NCBI GenBank assembly: GCA_028023455.1
Contig: JAQFVV010006203.1
Location: forward strand, 6,604,821 to 6,668,820
Length of the DNA stretch: 64,000 nt
Direction of reading: 5' to 3'
Source: Epiperipatus broadwayi
Taxonomy: Eukaryota; Onychophora; Udeonychophora; Euonychophora; Peripatidae
Below are positions 46,904-58,125 of this stretch, one piece after another; within the stretch, counting starts at the first letter, position 1; the number at the start of each line of letters is the position of its first letter. The position numbers were made by a program, and so were the translations under genes. The notes beneath the pieces were generated by a model, which searched no databases, had not been told where the DNA came from, and saw nothing but the letters and a program-made list of their open reading frames with translations.

Positions 46904-46990
46904 TGATTGGCTGTCAAATAGTGATTGAGCGCGAGAGTTCTGCAGTCTCTCAATTTAATTTCAATACTGTTTGCACTTTATAAAAATAAA
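46904..46990 (+). repeat. direct copy of the right palindrome arm plus TATA-like extension
   Basis: TGATTGGCTGTCAAATAGTG through GCGAGAGTTCTGCAGTCTCTC, then TTTCAATACTGTTTGCACTT and TATAAAAATAAAT, match 46593-46680. Both copies have a CCAAT-like box (ATTGG or CCAATCAG) about 70 nt before TATAAAAA, as in a pol II promoter or an LTR. The copies are about 310 bp apart. No ORF between them. Confidence 0.75.
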
Positions 46991-48879
46991 TGTTACTTAA
47001 TTTTATATAGTCTTATTAATGGAAAATGAACTCTGATACAATCATGTATATTATCCATCGGTTTGACTGAGTCACAACATGTAAGTTTAAACATATTGTT
47101 TAAGTATTTATATTTTTTTTCTCTAAATGAATTATAAGATTTCAAAAAATAAATAAATATTTGACACTTTTTTGAATCATAAATCTGATTCTTTCAAAAC
47201 TTATGATCTTCAATAATTTGATTGAAATTTTAACAGTACCCTGTATTTTTTCAATTTTCATTTCATATATAGCTTTTACAATGCCATTCTGAAATTTTGC
47301 ATCCTATTTAAGGCTTCATCTAGCTTGTTTTTTTTGTTAATATAGAAACTTGTTTAATACTACTTTTTTTTTTTTAATTGCCGATTATCTTATTAATTGA
47401 TTCTAATATTATACCAAGTTTTTAAGATATTTGAGCATTGAAATAATATAAAAAACAATAAATAGATTGTTTTTTAAAATTCTAAGAAAAAATTCTAACT
47501 TAAAATATTTTATTTACATAGTTGTACAGTTTATTATTTCCATGTATTTTTTTTTTTTAATTTTGAGAATAGCATACCATTAATTGTTTTTATAGCAGCA
47601 ATGAATTTCTTTGTTTTTCAATTCTATTTATTCTTTATATAGGCAACATTGAATTTCTTATAATAAATTGACAGATTTCCCCCCAGAAATTTGTAACTGA
47701 CATTGTACCAAATCTGAGTAAAATACCATTTATAAATGGCAATGATTTCTTTAATCAAAATATTAAACTATTTGAACAAATTATTTAAGATTTAGCTAAA
47801 GAATGAAGTGCAATTAGATCTTTTCTTCATGACACAATTATTTTTTTTCTGATGTGAACCAAGAATTTTGCATGTATTACATTTGTAATTAATTAAAATA
47901 ATATATAATAATATTATAGATATATAGATATACAGATGCAATACTGTTAAGTATTTTTTATTAAATATTTATCAAACAGTTTTAATTAATAAAAAATATT
48001 TTATGCCAATTAGAGAGGTACATGAAATTAAGAGAATGAATATTCAATATTTTAAAAATAATTTGTTTATAACTTTAAAAAGTTGTACTTATATATATTG
48101 CATTTTAAATTCATGTAAACTTGATTATAATAGTTTAATGTGGACATTTTGATTATTTTTAATAATGTAATCAGAACTTTAAAAAAAACAACAACTGTCT
48201 TTTATAAGCCGAATTTGTTTACCCCAAAGAAATCTTGCACAACAAAAAATTAAAGATAATATTTATTAAAAAGGTATCTTAAAATATTAATATTATTAAT
48301 TCACTCTTGAATAACATTATTAATTCACCTCTTGAATAACATAAGCAAAAGGAATTACTTCAAAAATCCTCTCAACTTGCAAATATATACAGTATTATAA
48401 AATGAAACATTAGAATATTAATTTGACATAGTTATATTACAAAATTGAGTTTTAAAATAAATATGTATTAATATTATATATATTTTTTTCATATGAACGA
48501 ATATTTGTATATATAAAGCTTCTCTTTTAAGATTTGTATCCAGTAAATATAAATAAATCTTAATGAACTCCCTCCCCCTCCCAATAACATTCAGGATATT
48601 AATTTTTTAAAGATATATCAATGAAATAAATTTAAATTGATTATATGGTTTTTTATATAGAGCAGTAGTTTATATATTTAGAAAGCTCATCTTTTTTAAA
48701 GATAATTTTAAATAACTTTGCTTTTTGTATACTATTGATTTGAAGTGGAAAAAAAAATATATATATATATTTTGCATATTTATCACAGTTTTTCAACAAC
48801 ATTTTAAAGTACTTTTTCATGGAGGATAAGGATGAGAGTCACTTGTTTCCACTTGGTTCATTTAATTGAGTTATATTTA
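46991..48879. other. unassigned AT-rich sequence
   Basis: Only homopolymers, AT microsatellites (48759-48772) and a small duplication (TTATTAATTCACTCTTGAATAACA repeated in part at 48290-48345). Confidence 0.5.
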
Positions 48880-48958
48880 TATTATAAGCTCTGACATTTT
48901 GATGCTAGAACTTCTTATGAATTCCTAAGCAATAAACCATTCAAATATTATTATTTTT
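48880..48958 (+). mobile_element. SINE family 2, 3' half
   Basis: GATGCTAGAACTTCTTATGA, ATTCCTAAGCAATAAACCATT, followed by AAATATTATTATTTTTTT. This is the same 3' block and ATT tail as the copy at 22795-22920. The 5' half has decayed. Confidence 0.65.
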
Positions 48959-48996
48959 TTAATATATCAAAAATATTCCACTTTCAAAAACTAGTA

Positions 48997-49985
48997 CACC
49001 TGGGTCTCGTTTTACGCGATAAATAAGTTCCTCAGAAAACATGCGCAAAAGAAATCACACAAAAATAGACGTAACTTACCTTGAAAAAGGGGAGATACGG
49101 ACTGTGATTTTTCAAAAATCTCATAAAAGCAAAGCACCAACATAAAATTACTTTAAAATTCGCACAAAAAAAAAAAAAAAAATAAGGAAATAAAATATGA
49201 TTAATAAAAAATTTCAAATTTGAAAAAAATTGATACAAGACAAACTTTTTTTAACTATAATATTTAATTTTATTCAAAACAATATATTTTTATGCATAAT
49301 TTTTTTATACACGTTTTAATTATTAGCGCTACTTGCCGGTAAACAAGTTCGTTTGCAAACTGGTAAAAAATCAGATTCTTCACAAGAGGAAATACAACTA
49401 GTGCCAACTTCACTCTCATGTTGTGTTAATGGTTTTCTGGTGACAATGTAATTAGTAATTAATCTTTGAGACGATGATTTTATTAATTGTTTATGAAGCT
49501 CGCAATATCCAGACATACAACCATTTAGCTCTCGTTGGAATTTAAGAACACGTTCGTGATTAGTGTCATTAATAAGAAAATAAAAATAAACTTGCGGACA
49601 CTAAATGATTAATAATTGATTATGTTCTTTTTTAAAAAGCAAAAACAGAATGTGATTTAAAATGCAAAATTAACAAGCACAATGTTTGAACAAATTTACA
49701 TTATAATCTTATAAAATTTAATGTGGGTATACATAAAATGTGGAAATCATGATTTTAATTTCATTATTGCATAAAATCTTACTATTATAAAGCACTGAAA
49801 ATGTTGAAATTACTAAGATGAAAGTCGAATTCCAATAATATGCTATTACTTTCAATATGACGTAAGTTCGCGAAATTTATTATTTAAAGTAATAGCGCAT
49901 TATCGGAGTTCGACTTCCGAAGAAACATGAATCGCATAACTTCAAAATCGCGTTAAATAAATCCGTGTAAAACGAGACCCAGGTG
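48997..49985. mobile_element. 989-bp Tigger/pogo-like element, uninterrupted copy
   Basis: The left end CACCTGGGTCTCGTTTTACG and the right end are near-perfect inverted repeats. TA flanks each end (48995-48996, 49986-49987). It aligns with both outer parts of 24115-29081 and retains about 100 bp missing there (49325-49433). Subterminal sequence near 49838-49915 contains an inner inverted pair (AAAGTCGAATTCCAATAATA and TATCGGAGTTCGACTTC) flanking TATTACTTTCA/AAAGTAATA. It encodes only a short C-terminal-like ORF (49316-49600, minus), so it is internally deleted and would need a transposase in trans. Confidence 0.85.
49316..49600 (-). pseudogene. ORF remnant in Tigger-like element
   Basis: Open on the minus strand from just after a TAG at 49601-49603 to the stop at 49316. 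It includes NDTNHERVLKFQRELNGC, then MSGYCELHKQLIKSSSQRLI and TNYIVTRKPL. The Q-x-x-I-T-x-Y-I segment resembles the short C-terminal tail (QxxITxFF-like) found in several Tigger/pogo-type transposases. This is a weak inference. The same frame is visible in the copy at 28565-28700. A splice acceptor-like TTTAG at the upstream edge could mean it is a last exon. Confidence 0.4.
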
Positions 49986-49987
49986 TA

Positions 49988-51648
49988 TATGCCAGATTTT
50001 TATATAAAAGTTTTCATTGCTAAAATTTTTTTTATATTGGTATATTCATCATTTCCAAGAGAATGCTACTAGTAAGAATTATAATATTTTTCAGCAAAGC
50101 TAGTCTTTAATTTTTTTTGTTACATTTCTTGACTTTTGTATTTCAAATTTAACGTATTATTTCTTTTTTTATTACTTCTGAGAATAGTAGCTTTATCTCT
50201 GAACAATAAATTATATCTATGTAAAGACATTTAATATTGTTTAATTTTGATATTAGATAACTACCAAAGCTATATTGCATATGACAAGTTTGCTCTTACG
50301 ATTGTCTCTACCACATTGATCATAGGTAGTTTCATGAGTTATGTTGTTTAAAATTGTAATTGGCTGCATATATATCAAAATATTTTTATATGTTGGAATT
50401 GAAAAATATTTTAGTTTTCTTTTTTCTTAAATTGATCTCTTTTTTTATAATTCATATTTTTTTAATTTTATATGGCTTTTTTACTAAAAAATAATAAGCA
50501 AAATAAATCCCAATTTAATATAATTACCAAAAAAATGCATTCACTTAATATTAAAAACTATTTGAAAATTAATAGACTTTAATTAAATGATTTGACACTA
50601 GAACTAAAGTATAAATAATGAACTTTTTATGAGAATAAAAATGGAGAAAAAATAAACCTACCCAAAGTTTTTTATTACTTGCATATTTAATTAAGTAATG
50701 AATCTCTTATGACCTTTTTTTTTAGTTAAGTCAATATTATTTTTGAATTGAATCACTTAATGAAAAATAAATCATAAAGATATTATTTCAAATTTATTTA
50801 CATGTACTCATTGTATATTGATTCAGTTTTTCCAATATATATATTTTTTCATATGAATAATGTTGCATCAGAATTGAGTGATTGCTGCAATAAAATAAAC
50901 AGATCACTGAATGATGGAACTGTAGAAAAAGTTTAGTTCTAGAACTAAATAAAGTAGATGATTAATGCTAAAAAACAGAAATAATTGGTATAATATAGTG
51001 GCATTTATTAAATGTACTTTAAAAAAATTGTATATGTGGACAAGATTTAACTACCATAGTTAGAAAGCTTATTTACTGGTAGATAAAATGGCACATGTAT
51101 AATTTATACCATTAGTATTCACACCATTTTCCTGCAGATTTAATGGAAAAAAAATATTTTGAATGAAACCCTTTGTTTGGGCTGTTAATCAAGTCATTGT
51201 TATTTTTTAAAAAAATATAACTTTGTTTATCTAAATAAAAAATAACTATTTACTGAATTAACTTTTTTGATTGATTGATTCTTTAAATATATAGTTACAC
51301 TTTTATCATTATAGGAATCTTAAGGAGGGGGGTGTTTATTGTAAAATAAAAGTAACCTTCAAATATGTCAAATAAATTTCATTATGGAATATTTAGTTTA
51401 CATGAAGTTAATTTTTTTTCAATCCTTAATCAAATCCATTGCTGTTTATATTGGTCTTAATAGTCATACATTCTCTAGAAAAATACTCTTTTGGTAGGCT
51501 TACAACATGATCGATCGATCCAGTCCTAGGCAACCTCAACTATCCCCATCTCTCCATACTATCGCCAATAAACTGATAATAAAAAAAAAATTTCAAATTC
51601 TAGTATATGGAATCAAAATACCTTGATTTCCTTGTTAAAATCAACTTA
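49988..51648. other. unassigned AT-rich sequence
   Basis: No recognisable feature; a small G-run at 51327-51332. Confidence 0.5.
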
Positions 51649-51998
51649 AAAGAGCATGATATTGGAATAGTAAATGATGTATTGTTTCTTCAGATTTATG
51701 ACAAAGAGATCAAAGGGGGATATTAGCATGCACCATTCTCTGTGATAAGAAAAGACTAGTAGGGAGAGCATGAACAAATGGGGATATTAGCTTGCACCAT
51801 TCTCTGTGATAAGAAAAGACTAGTCTTTTTTTTATCACAGAGAATGGTGCATGCTAATATCCCCCTTTGTTCTCTTTGTCTCCCTACTAGTCTTTTCTTA
51901 TCACAGAGAATGATGCATGCTAATATCCCCCTTTGTTCTTTTTGTCATAAATCTGAAGAAACAATACATCATTTACTATTCCAGTGTCATGCTCTTTT
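51649..51998. repeat. 350-bp palindrome containing LINE tail sequence
   Basis: AAAGAGCATGATATTGGAAT...ATTAGCATGCACCATTCTCT and its reverse complement lie on either side of an axis at about 51828. The phrase GGGATATTAGC(A/T)TGCACCATT is present twice on each side, so a tandem duplication preceded or accompanied the inversion. Confidence 0.85.
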
Positions 51999-52074
51999 TA
52001 TCTATAGAAACATCCCTGAGTCAGTTATAAATCATGTACTTCTATTTCTAAACCTCATTGATAGTATGAAATGA
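51833..52074 (+). pseudogene. LINE reverse-transcriptase C-terminal zinc-knuckle remnant
   Basis: The plus frame contains HANIPLCSLC, then the duplicated HANIPLCSFCHKSEETIHHL and LFQC, i.e. C-x2-C-x7-HH-x3-C. This is the zf-RVT motif found at the C-terminal end of many non-LTR retrotransposon polymerases (typical CPLCxxxEETxxHLLFxC). The open frame beginning at 51778 passes through the palindrome axis, so its first 20 or so codons are inverted sequence. RT domain proper is absent. Confidence 0.7.
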
Positions 52075-52323
52075 AGCTTCCCCCCTTCAATTAGGATTAC
52101 TATTTTCCTTATGTTTACCCTTTAGTTCCTAAGATGCAATTTTTGCTTCAACCCTACATCTAAGAAATTACAATCACTGTTTTACAATAAAATTTCAATA
52201 ATTAAAAAACCCTCCAGACATTATTAATGCTACATGGAGCCTGGTCTTACTTCCTACCCCATTATAAGTATCCCCCCCCCTTTTATTTATTTATATCATT
52301 GTTACGTATTTACAAAATGTACT
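52075..52323. other. spacer with C-run
   Basis: A pyrimidine-rich stretch and a C-run (about 52265-52275). No other feature. Confidence 0.5.
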
Positions 52324-52451
52324 TAATATTTACTGAGGCTATAACCTCGATAATATGCATATAAAATGCGATAGTAGGAACCTCTGGTTAAAGCACCTGT
52401 AGAGGTCCCTACTATCGCATATTATCGAGGTTATAGCCTCAGTAAATATTA
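52324..52451. repeat. 128-bp foldback element
   Basis: TAATATTTACTGAGGCTATA + ACCTCGATAATATGC and, after an extra ATATAAA in the left arm, GCGATAGTAGGAACCTCT pair with the right arm AGAGGTCCCTACTATCGC...TAGCCTCAGTAAATATTA. The loop is GGTTAAAGCACCTGT. The high identity of the arms suggests a young MITE-like insertion. Confidence 0.9.
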
Positions 52452-53956
52452 CTTACGTAATCAGTAATCATAATCAATGTGCGTTTAATAAATTTATAAT
52501 TACAACTTTAAAATGTACTTGTAATTTATACACCATTGGATTTATCTGTTTTTGATGATAATCTATAAAATATTAAATTTCATATCAAGTTTGTAAAAAA
52601 AGTGCAGATATTTGCAATAAAAGAATTATATTTTGTGAATATCTGTGTGCAAGACAATTATAACATATTCATCTGTAATGAAATAGTTTATATATATATA
52701 TGTGAAGTCATAAAAGATTATTACTTTTTTTAATATTCATCTCTATAAGAATTTTTTTTTTTATACTTGTTTTTAAAGATTTAGATTTTTGTATATTGAC
52801 TTTTTAAATATAGCAAAACATTCTGTTTACAGACATAAATAAATAGCTAGTTTTTATGTAGAGTTAAGTTAGATTTGTGAAGTCAGTCATTTGGCATTAG
52901 TAAAAGAAATCATGTGTTTAAATATATTATTAATTGTTTATGGAAGTTTGCCATTATTTCCATTTTTTAAAAACTATCATTGATGTCACGAATGCTTTCC
53001 TTAGTATCTCATAAAAAAAGTGACTTCATATAATGCTGAATCAGATATATACAGATGTGTATATTTAAAACAAACATTTATTGCAATTTTGCAGTTATAT
53101 ATATTTACACAGTAAAATATATAGATAAACCTACATATCTATCTATTAATGTCAATTAGTCTAAAAAAAAGATCTAATGCCAAAAAGGATCTGATAATCC
53201 AATACTATGTTTATATGACAGTATTCAACTCCTTGATAGATTGTTATTGTTTATTATCCTCTTAAAGAAATCAATTTTATATTAAGAATTAATTATTAAG
53301 ATTAGTAGAACATCATAATGTAAAGTATACATACATACATATATACTTAGATTTAAATCATCCACCTAAATGTTACATTTCAGCAATGTCCTCTGTGAAT
53401 AAATATAAGGGTCTGAATCTCAAACAGCTAAACTTATAAGGATAATCTTTTGAATCTTATGCTGCAACAATATTATATATTGAAATTCAGATCTCTTCAA
53501 ACAAAGAGCATGAAATTGCTGAAATATAATATTTGAGTGGGTGATTTAAATATTTTCTATTTAATTTTCAGCTAGCTATATGCACTGGAATATTTTCTTA
53601 TACATACTTATATCTCTATTCTTGTGAAAATAAGACATTACTGGAGTATATAGTAGCTAATTGTAAATTATTATAAATACAAAACTCAAGAATGATTTCT
53701 GGTAAATTATCTTTATCATTTGTAGCAAGATCTTGAACACAATTAATAATAAAGCAGATTAGATTTAAATCTTGTTTATATTAAGCAGATTTTAAAAAAA
53801 AAATTTTTTTTTTGAAGTATGAAAGATGAAATACAATTAATAAATGTGATGCTTGTTATAGTCAATAAGCATACATATAATTATATTCTGTTGGGGGGGG
53901 GGGATTATTAGTTATATTTTTTTAAATGAATCTTAGCATTAGTATATATATATATT
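52452..53956. other. unassigned AT-rich sequence
   Basis: A G-run (about 53884-53894) and AT microsatellite (53943-53955) only. Confidence 0.5.
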
Positions 53957-54738
53957 TATCATTCATTAATCAATAAATCTTCACCATAATCTTTTTAAAA
54001 ACTTTTATTTTCATCATATATATTTAAAATCCTTTCAAATTCTTCATATTCCAAAGTTTCGATTGTTTTTAATTACAATCATTTTCAAGGCAAAACTACA
54101 AAATACACAGAAATAATTGAATGAATAAAAATACAAATACATCTTATAACTCTACATAAATACCAAAATCCAGTGTTAAATAAAATAAATGGTATATAGA
54201 GGTGTTAAAAGGAATGTATTAAACAATGTGTTTAAAAGTACTATGAAAGTATTTAAATAAGGGTATATTTAAATGATTTAAGGTATTTATTTGGAAAGGA
54301 ATTGGTAAAATGGCATTGGTAAAATATAAAAATATAATGTGATATAAATAAAATAGAAGTTTATAGGTAATGTTTAATATTGTTTTATTGGTTATTTTTA
54401 TTGTTTATAGTAATTGATTTGTAATAGGAGTTATTTTAAAATATTGGATAAGATAATAGAATGTAAATGTATTATTTAATGGTATAATATGTATGATTAT
54501 TTATTTTTAAATTATTATAATACAATTTTTGGTATTTATGTAGAGTTATAAGATGTATTTGTATTTTTATTCATTCAATTATTTCTGTGTATTTTGTAGT
54601 TTTGCCTTGAAAATGATTGTAATTAAAAACAATCCAAACGTTGGAATATGAAGAATTTGAAAGGATTTTAAATATATATGATGAAAATAAAAGTTTTTAA
54701 AAAGATTATGGTGAAGATTTATTGATTAATGAATGATA
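53957..54738. repeat. inverted pair of Penelope-type terminal sequences
   Basis: Arms 53957-54169 and 54526-54738 (213 bp each) are near-identical reverse complements flanking about 356 bp of non-coding AT-rich DNA. Each contains a CCTTGAAAATGATTGT block and a GTTGGAATATGAAGAATTTG block, which is the organisation of Penelope terminal repeats (GAAACGTTGG signature). A Penelope coding relic follows at 55330. Confidence 0.75.
54604..54644 (+). ncRNA. degenerate hammerhead-like motif in Penelope terminal repeat
   Basis: GCC, TTGAAAAT, stem II GATTGT-AATTAAAA-ACAATC, CAAACGTTGG. The inverted partner (minus, about 54048-54092) has CGAAACTTTGG instead, so the ancestor read GAAACGTTGG with palindromic ACGT as stem III. 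C3 and G8 equivalents are substituted, as in the unrelated Penelope copies at 24.5 and 28.4 kb. Confidence 0.4.
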
Positions 54739-54989
54739 TGTATTGACTATATATTTTTAAAAAGAATGGTGGAAGATTTTTATTTGTTATGTATATATAT
54801 ATTTGTAAAGAAGTTAGTTCTGAAAATCACAATTATTATGTGTTGTGTTTTATGTAATTAATCAGTGCATTCCATTTTATATAAATCTCACAATTGACTA
54901 TATAATATGTAACATGTAATATATAAGCTGATAAAGGACATAAATTATATTTTTATTAATATGAAATTATGACTTTTTAATACATATAA

Positions 54990-55100
54990 ATATTGGAATG
55001 ATTTATCACTCAGGAGTTTAATGTATTAGGACACAATCTATAAATCTTGAAACTCCAGAGACAGTCATTCTACCATTTCACTAAATCATGCACGGCTTAA
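54990..55100 (-). mobile_element. SINE family 2 copy, near full length, minus strand
   Basis: On the minus strand: TTTAGTGAAATGGTAGAATG (A-box-like), ACTGTCTCTGGAGTTTCAAG, ATTTATAGATTGTGTCC (B-box region), then TTAAACTCCTGAGTGATAAA. It links the tRNA-like head to the diagnostic CTCCTGAG 3' block in a single copy. Confidence 0.65.
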
Positions 55101-55329
55101 TATATTAATCACATTGTTAATTTTGATATGAATATATTTTATTCAATTGGTGAGATTTATATGAAATGGAATTTTATCTCACTAGAAGATCTGCTTACTG
55201 AAAAAAATAAAAAAAACAACACCTTTAAAAATATAGATATTTATTAAAAGTAGGATTTATAGAAAATAGCAGTATGGTTTACTATAGTCATACAGGGGAA
55301 CAGTTAGATGAAAGAGCAAAAGAACAATA

Positions 55330-55790
55330 ATGCAATTAATAGAAGAGATATTAATAACTCTAAAGATAAAACCTTATTTACAATAAAAATTGTATCATTT
55401 ATAAATGGATGTGTAGATGTGGTAGCGTATATATAGGTGAGTCAAGATGCACATTGGAGAAAAGAATAAAAGAACCTTGTTATTAAAAATGGTTCAAAAT
55501 ATGAAACAAAATTCAAAAAATAATGATAATTTATCAGCTTCCTTTTTTTATGACTATAATAAGTCATGTATATATGGTTTTGATTTCAATTATAATAATG
55601 TAAAAATATTGCAAACTGAAAGAAATAAAAATAAAAGAAAAATCAAGGAAGCTATGTTAATATATAAATACAAGGAAGACAATCAATAGGCAGGCAGCAA
55701 ACATTAAGATCACGGAATTATGGGAAAGTTGACCTTTCAAAATATTAGTTGACAAAGACTACAAAGATAGTCTCAAGCACTCCTAAGTGA
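55330..55790 (+). pseudogene. Penelope-like GIY-YIG endonuclease relic (family B)
   Basis: Across two plus frames: KDKTLFTIK, CRCGSVYIGESRCTLEKRIK (about 55412-55471; the GIY-YIG signature C-x-C-G-x-x-YIGE), then in the next frame 55447-55689, FDFNYNNVKILQTERNKNKR and KIKEAMLIYKYKEDNQ, which is the block containing the conserved KIKEA of Penelope endonucleases. Followed by a stop. The sequence is distinct from the copies at 24-28 kb. RT domain not detected upstream. Inactive through frameshift and truncation. Confidence 0.75.
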
Positions 55791-56129
55791 CATTTATATT
55801 TTGTGTTCTTTTTAAAAAATTTTAATTTGTATTTTCTAATATTTATTTATAAGTTTACGCATATCTGACTTATATATTTATTTTAAAATAGATTGTGAAA
55901 AAAATATAAAACCTTTAAACTATATTAAAGAACCAAATAGAAGGACGATATATGAAACCAATTATATTAATTACAACAAACAATTGTATGAATATATATA
56001 AAACTACAATTGGAAAATTATATATCTTTATACAGGCTTTCCCCCTCTTCCTTATACATATTGTATTATTGTTATTATAGGAGAATAATAGTTTGACTAT
56101 GTCAATGCTTATATCATCATGATTTTAGA

Positions 56130-56336
56130 AATTTTGAATTTAAATTGTAAGAAGATAGTGTTAGAAATGTTAAAAATGAAGAAAAAGATATTTCACATTA
56201 TAAAATTTATGAGATAAAATGGAAAGATTGTGGAGAAATTATTGAAGGAGATAATTTATATTCTAAAAGTGGCAGTAAAATAAAGGAGTATTTCAGTGAT
56301 TTTCATAATAGTAATTCTATTTATATGAACACTTGA
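56130..56336 (+). pseudogene. second Penelope-like endonuclease fragment (family C)
   Basis: The plus frame reads NEEKDISHYKIYEIKWKDCG, EIIEGDNLYSKSGSKIKEYF, SDFHNSNSIYMNT then a stop at about 56335. The pattern Y-x-I-x-C/W-K-D-C-G-E-I-x-x-G-x...R/K-I-K-E-H/Y-F-S-D matches the GIY-YIG start of another Penelope clade (usual YIG replaced by IEG). It differs from both other Penelope families in the window. Short and truncated. Confidence 0.5.
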
Positions 56337-56408
56337 TTGATTGCTTATAATATATTACAATTAAAAATTCCTTTATAAATAGTAATTGTCAAGACTATTT
56401 ATTAATTT

Positions 56409-56720
56409 AATTGTAAAGAAGGAAATCAACCTCCAGTCATATACTGTTTATGAATGTATATTAAAATCTCTGGGCACTTTCTCGCCGGTAATAGTTTAAA
56501 AGCATAAGTGAATTCATTTATGCTTAAAGTGTATTTTTATATAAATCAACTCCTACTGACTGTACTTATCTCAGAATTTGAATCTATTATATGTCTGATG
56601 TTCAAATTGACACAAATATACTTTAAGCATAAATGAATTACTGGCGGGTGAGTACATGGAAATTTTAATATACATTTATAAATAGGACATGCCTGGAGGT
56701 TAATTTCCTTCTTTACAATT
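56409..56720. mobile_element. 312-bp foldback MITE
   Basis: TIR AATTGTAAAGAAGGAAATCA at the left and its reverse complement at 56701-56720. The arms continue over 80 bp (AACCTCCAG..., ATGTATATTAAAAT...) to inner blocks TTCATTTATGCTTAAAGT(G/A)TAT. The loop is about 56550-56610. No ORF. Possible AATT target duplication merges with the TIR. Confidence 0.85.
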
Positions 56721-58125
56721 ACAATTCATTCAGCACTTAATATTAATAGATTTAATTTAATTTAAGCAAGTGTTAAAAGCTTGTATATGTATATTCCTAA
56801 AATTTTTTAAGTGAAACCATTTTGTATATGTCATTAATATTTGACATGAATTTTGCTTTTGTTTTATTTTATAATAGCAATAAGTAGCTTTAATGTGAAT
56901 TGATTGGGGGGGGGGAGGTATTTTTTCCTCTTCATCTAAATTTCAATTTATAAAATCTGAATAATATTTTATAAATGCATTGATATCATTATATTACTAA
57001 GGTTATTTATACTTTAATATTGTAAAAAGAGTACCTATTTTTAAAGAATTAATTGTTTTTTAAACACTTTTTAGCACTTTCTCTTATTTTTTCTTCCTAG
57101 GATGATATGCATATGTAAATCAATAATAAACTAATGCATAAACCTATTGAAGAATAAAATTAAAGAAAACTATATTGAAGTACATCCATAAAGTCATGTT
57201 TTTATTTTTCTTCCAAAGACAGAGTTCGAGAGTAAAAAAAAAAGTCTTTTACTGCCCATGACACTGTACAATGATATTTTCTATATTAGAAAAATGTCTA
57301 TAATTAATATAGTTTGTGATATTTAAAGTTTGGGGATTATAATTTTAAGTAAATAGTTGAATGGTAGGATTAATAATCCATTGGAAGAATGTGAATAAAT
57401 AAAATGTATATATTTGCATTTAAAACTTGAAATATATAATGAATTCAGATAAATATATCTTGGAATAGATTAAAAGAACTACATTACATTAAATAATTGA
57501 TATATGGATCTTTTTCAGTCGTTATTGAATTTTTTTGTCATATCCCTAATTTTCCTGGTTTATACCTAGTTTTTAGACATATTTCAATGGAGAGAAAGGC
57601 ATAGAGGTAATGTAAATTATTTCATTTTTAAAAAAATCATATATATATAGAAAATATCTTTATTAAAATTAATAAATATTTTTTGATTACATAATAAATA
57701 TATGGAATATATAGATATTAAAATTAATATGTATATATTTAGTATTAAAGTTTCCATTAGCGCATTGGTGTTTAAAGACAGATTTATAATGGAGGATGGA
57801 AAATATGTATTGTTGAATTATTTTTAATCTGTTAAAATCTGTAATCCAGAATGAATCTAGAATCAAGGATGCCAGATTAAAGAAGCAAAGATAATAAATG
57901 TTAGATATGTAAAAATGACAGAATGAAAGCATATTAAAAACTCAGTAATAAACAATTTAATGATTATTGACCGAAATATATTAGCATTAAATATAATATA
58001 TAAAGTATGGCATATGTAAATAATTATAATATTACAATAATTATATATGTTTAAAAAAATGGAGTTAAAATGAATTATAGTAAATAATTATATCCAAACA
58101 TTAATTTATTATAAAAATAATTTAT
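56721..58125. other. unassigned AT-rich sequence
   Basis: A G-run (about 56905-56914) and AT microsatellites. The minus frame 57687-57932 is compositional. Confidence 0.5.

Noticed and set aside
56550-56610. Hammerhead core in the loop of the 56.4-kb foldback
   Set aside because: CTGACTG and CTGATG occur, but no GAAA in register and no stem II.
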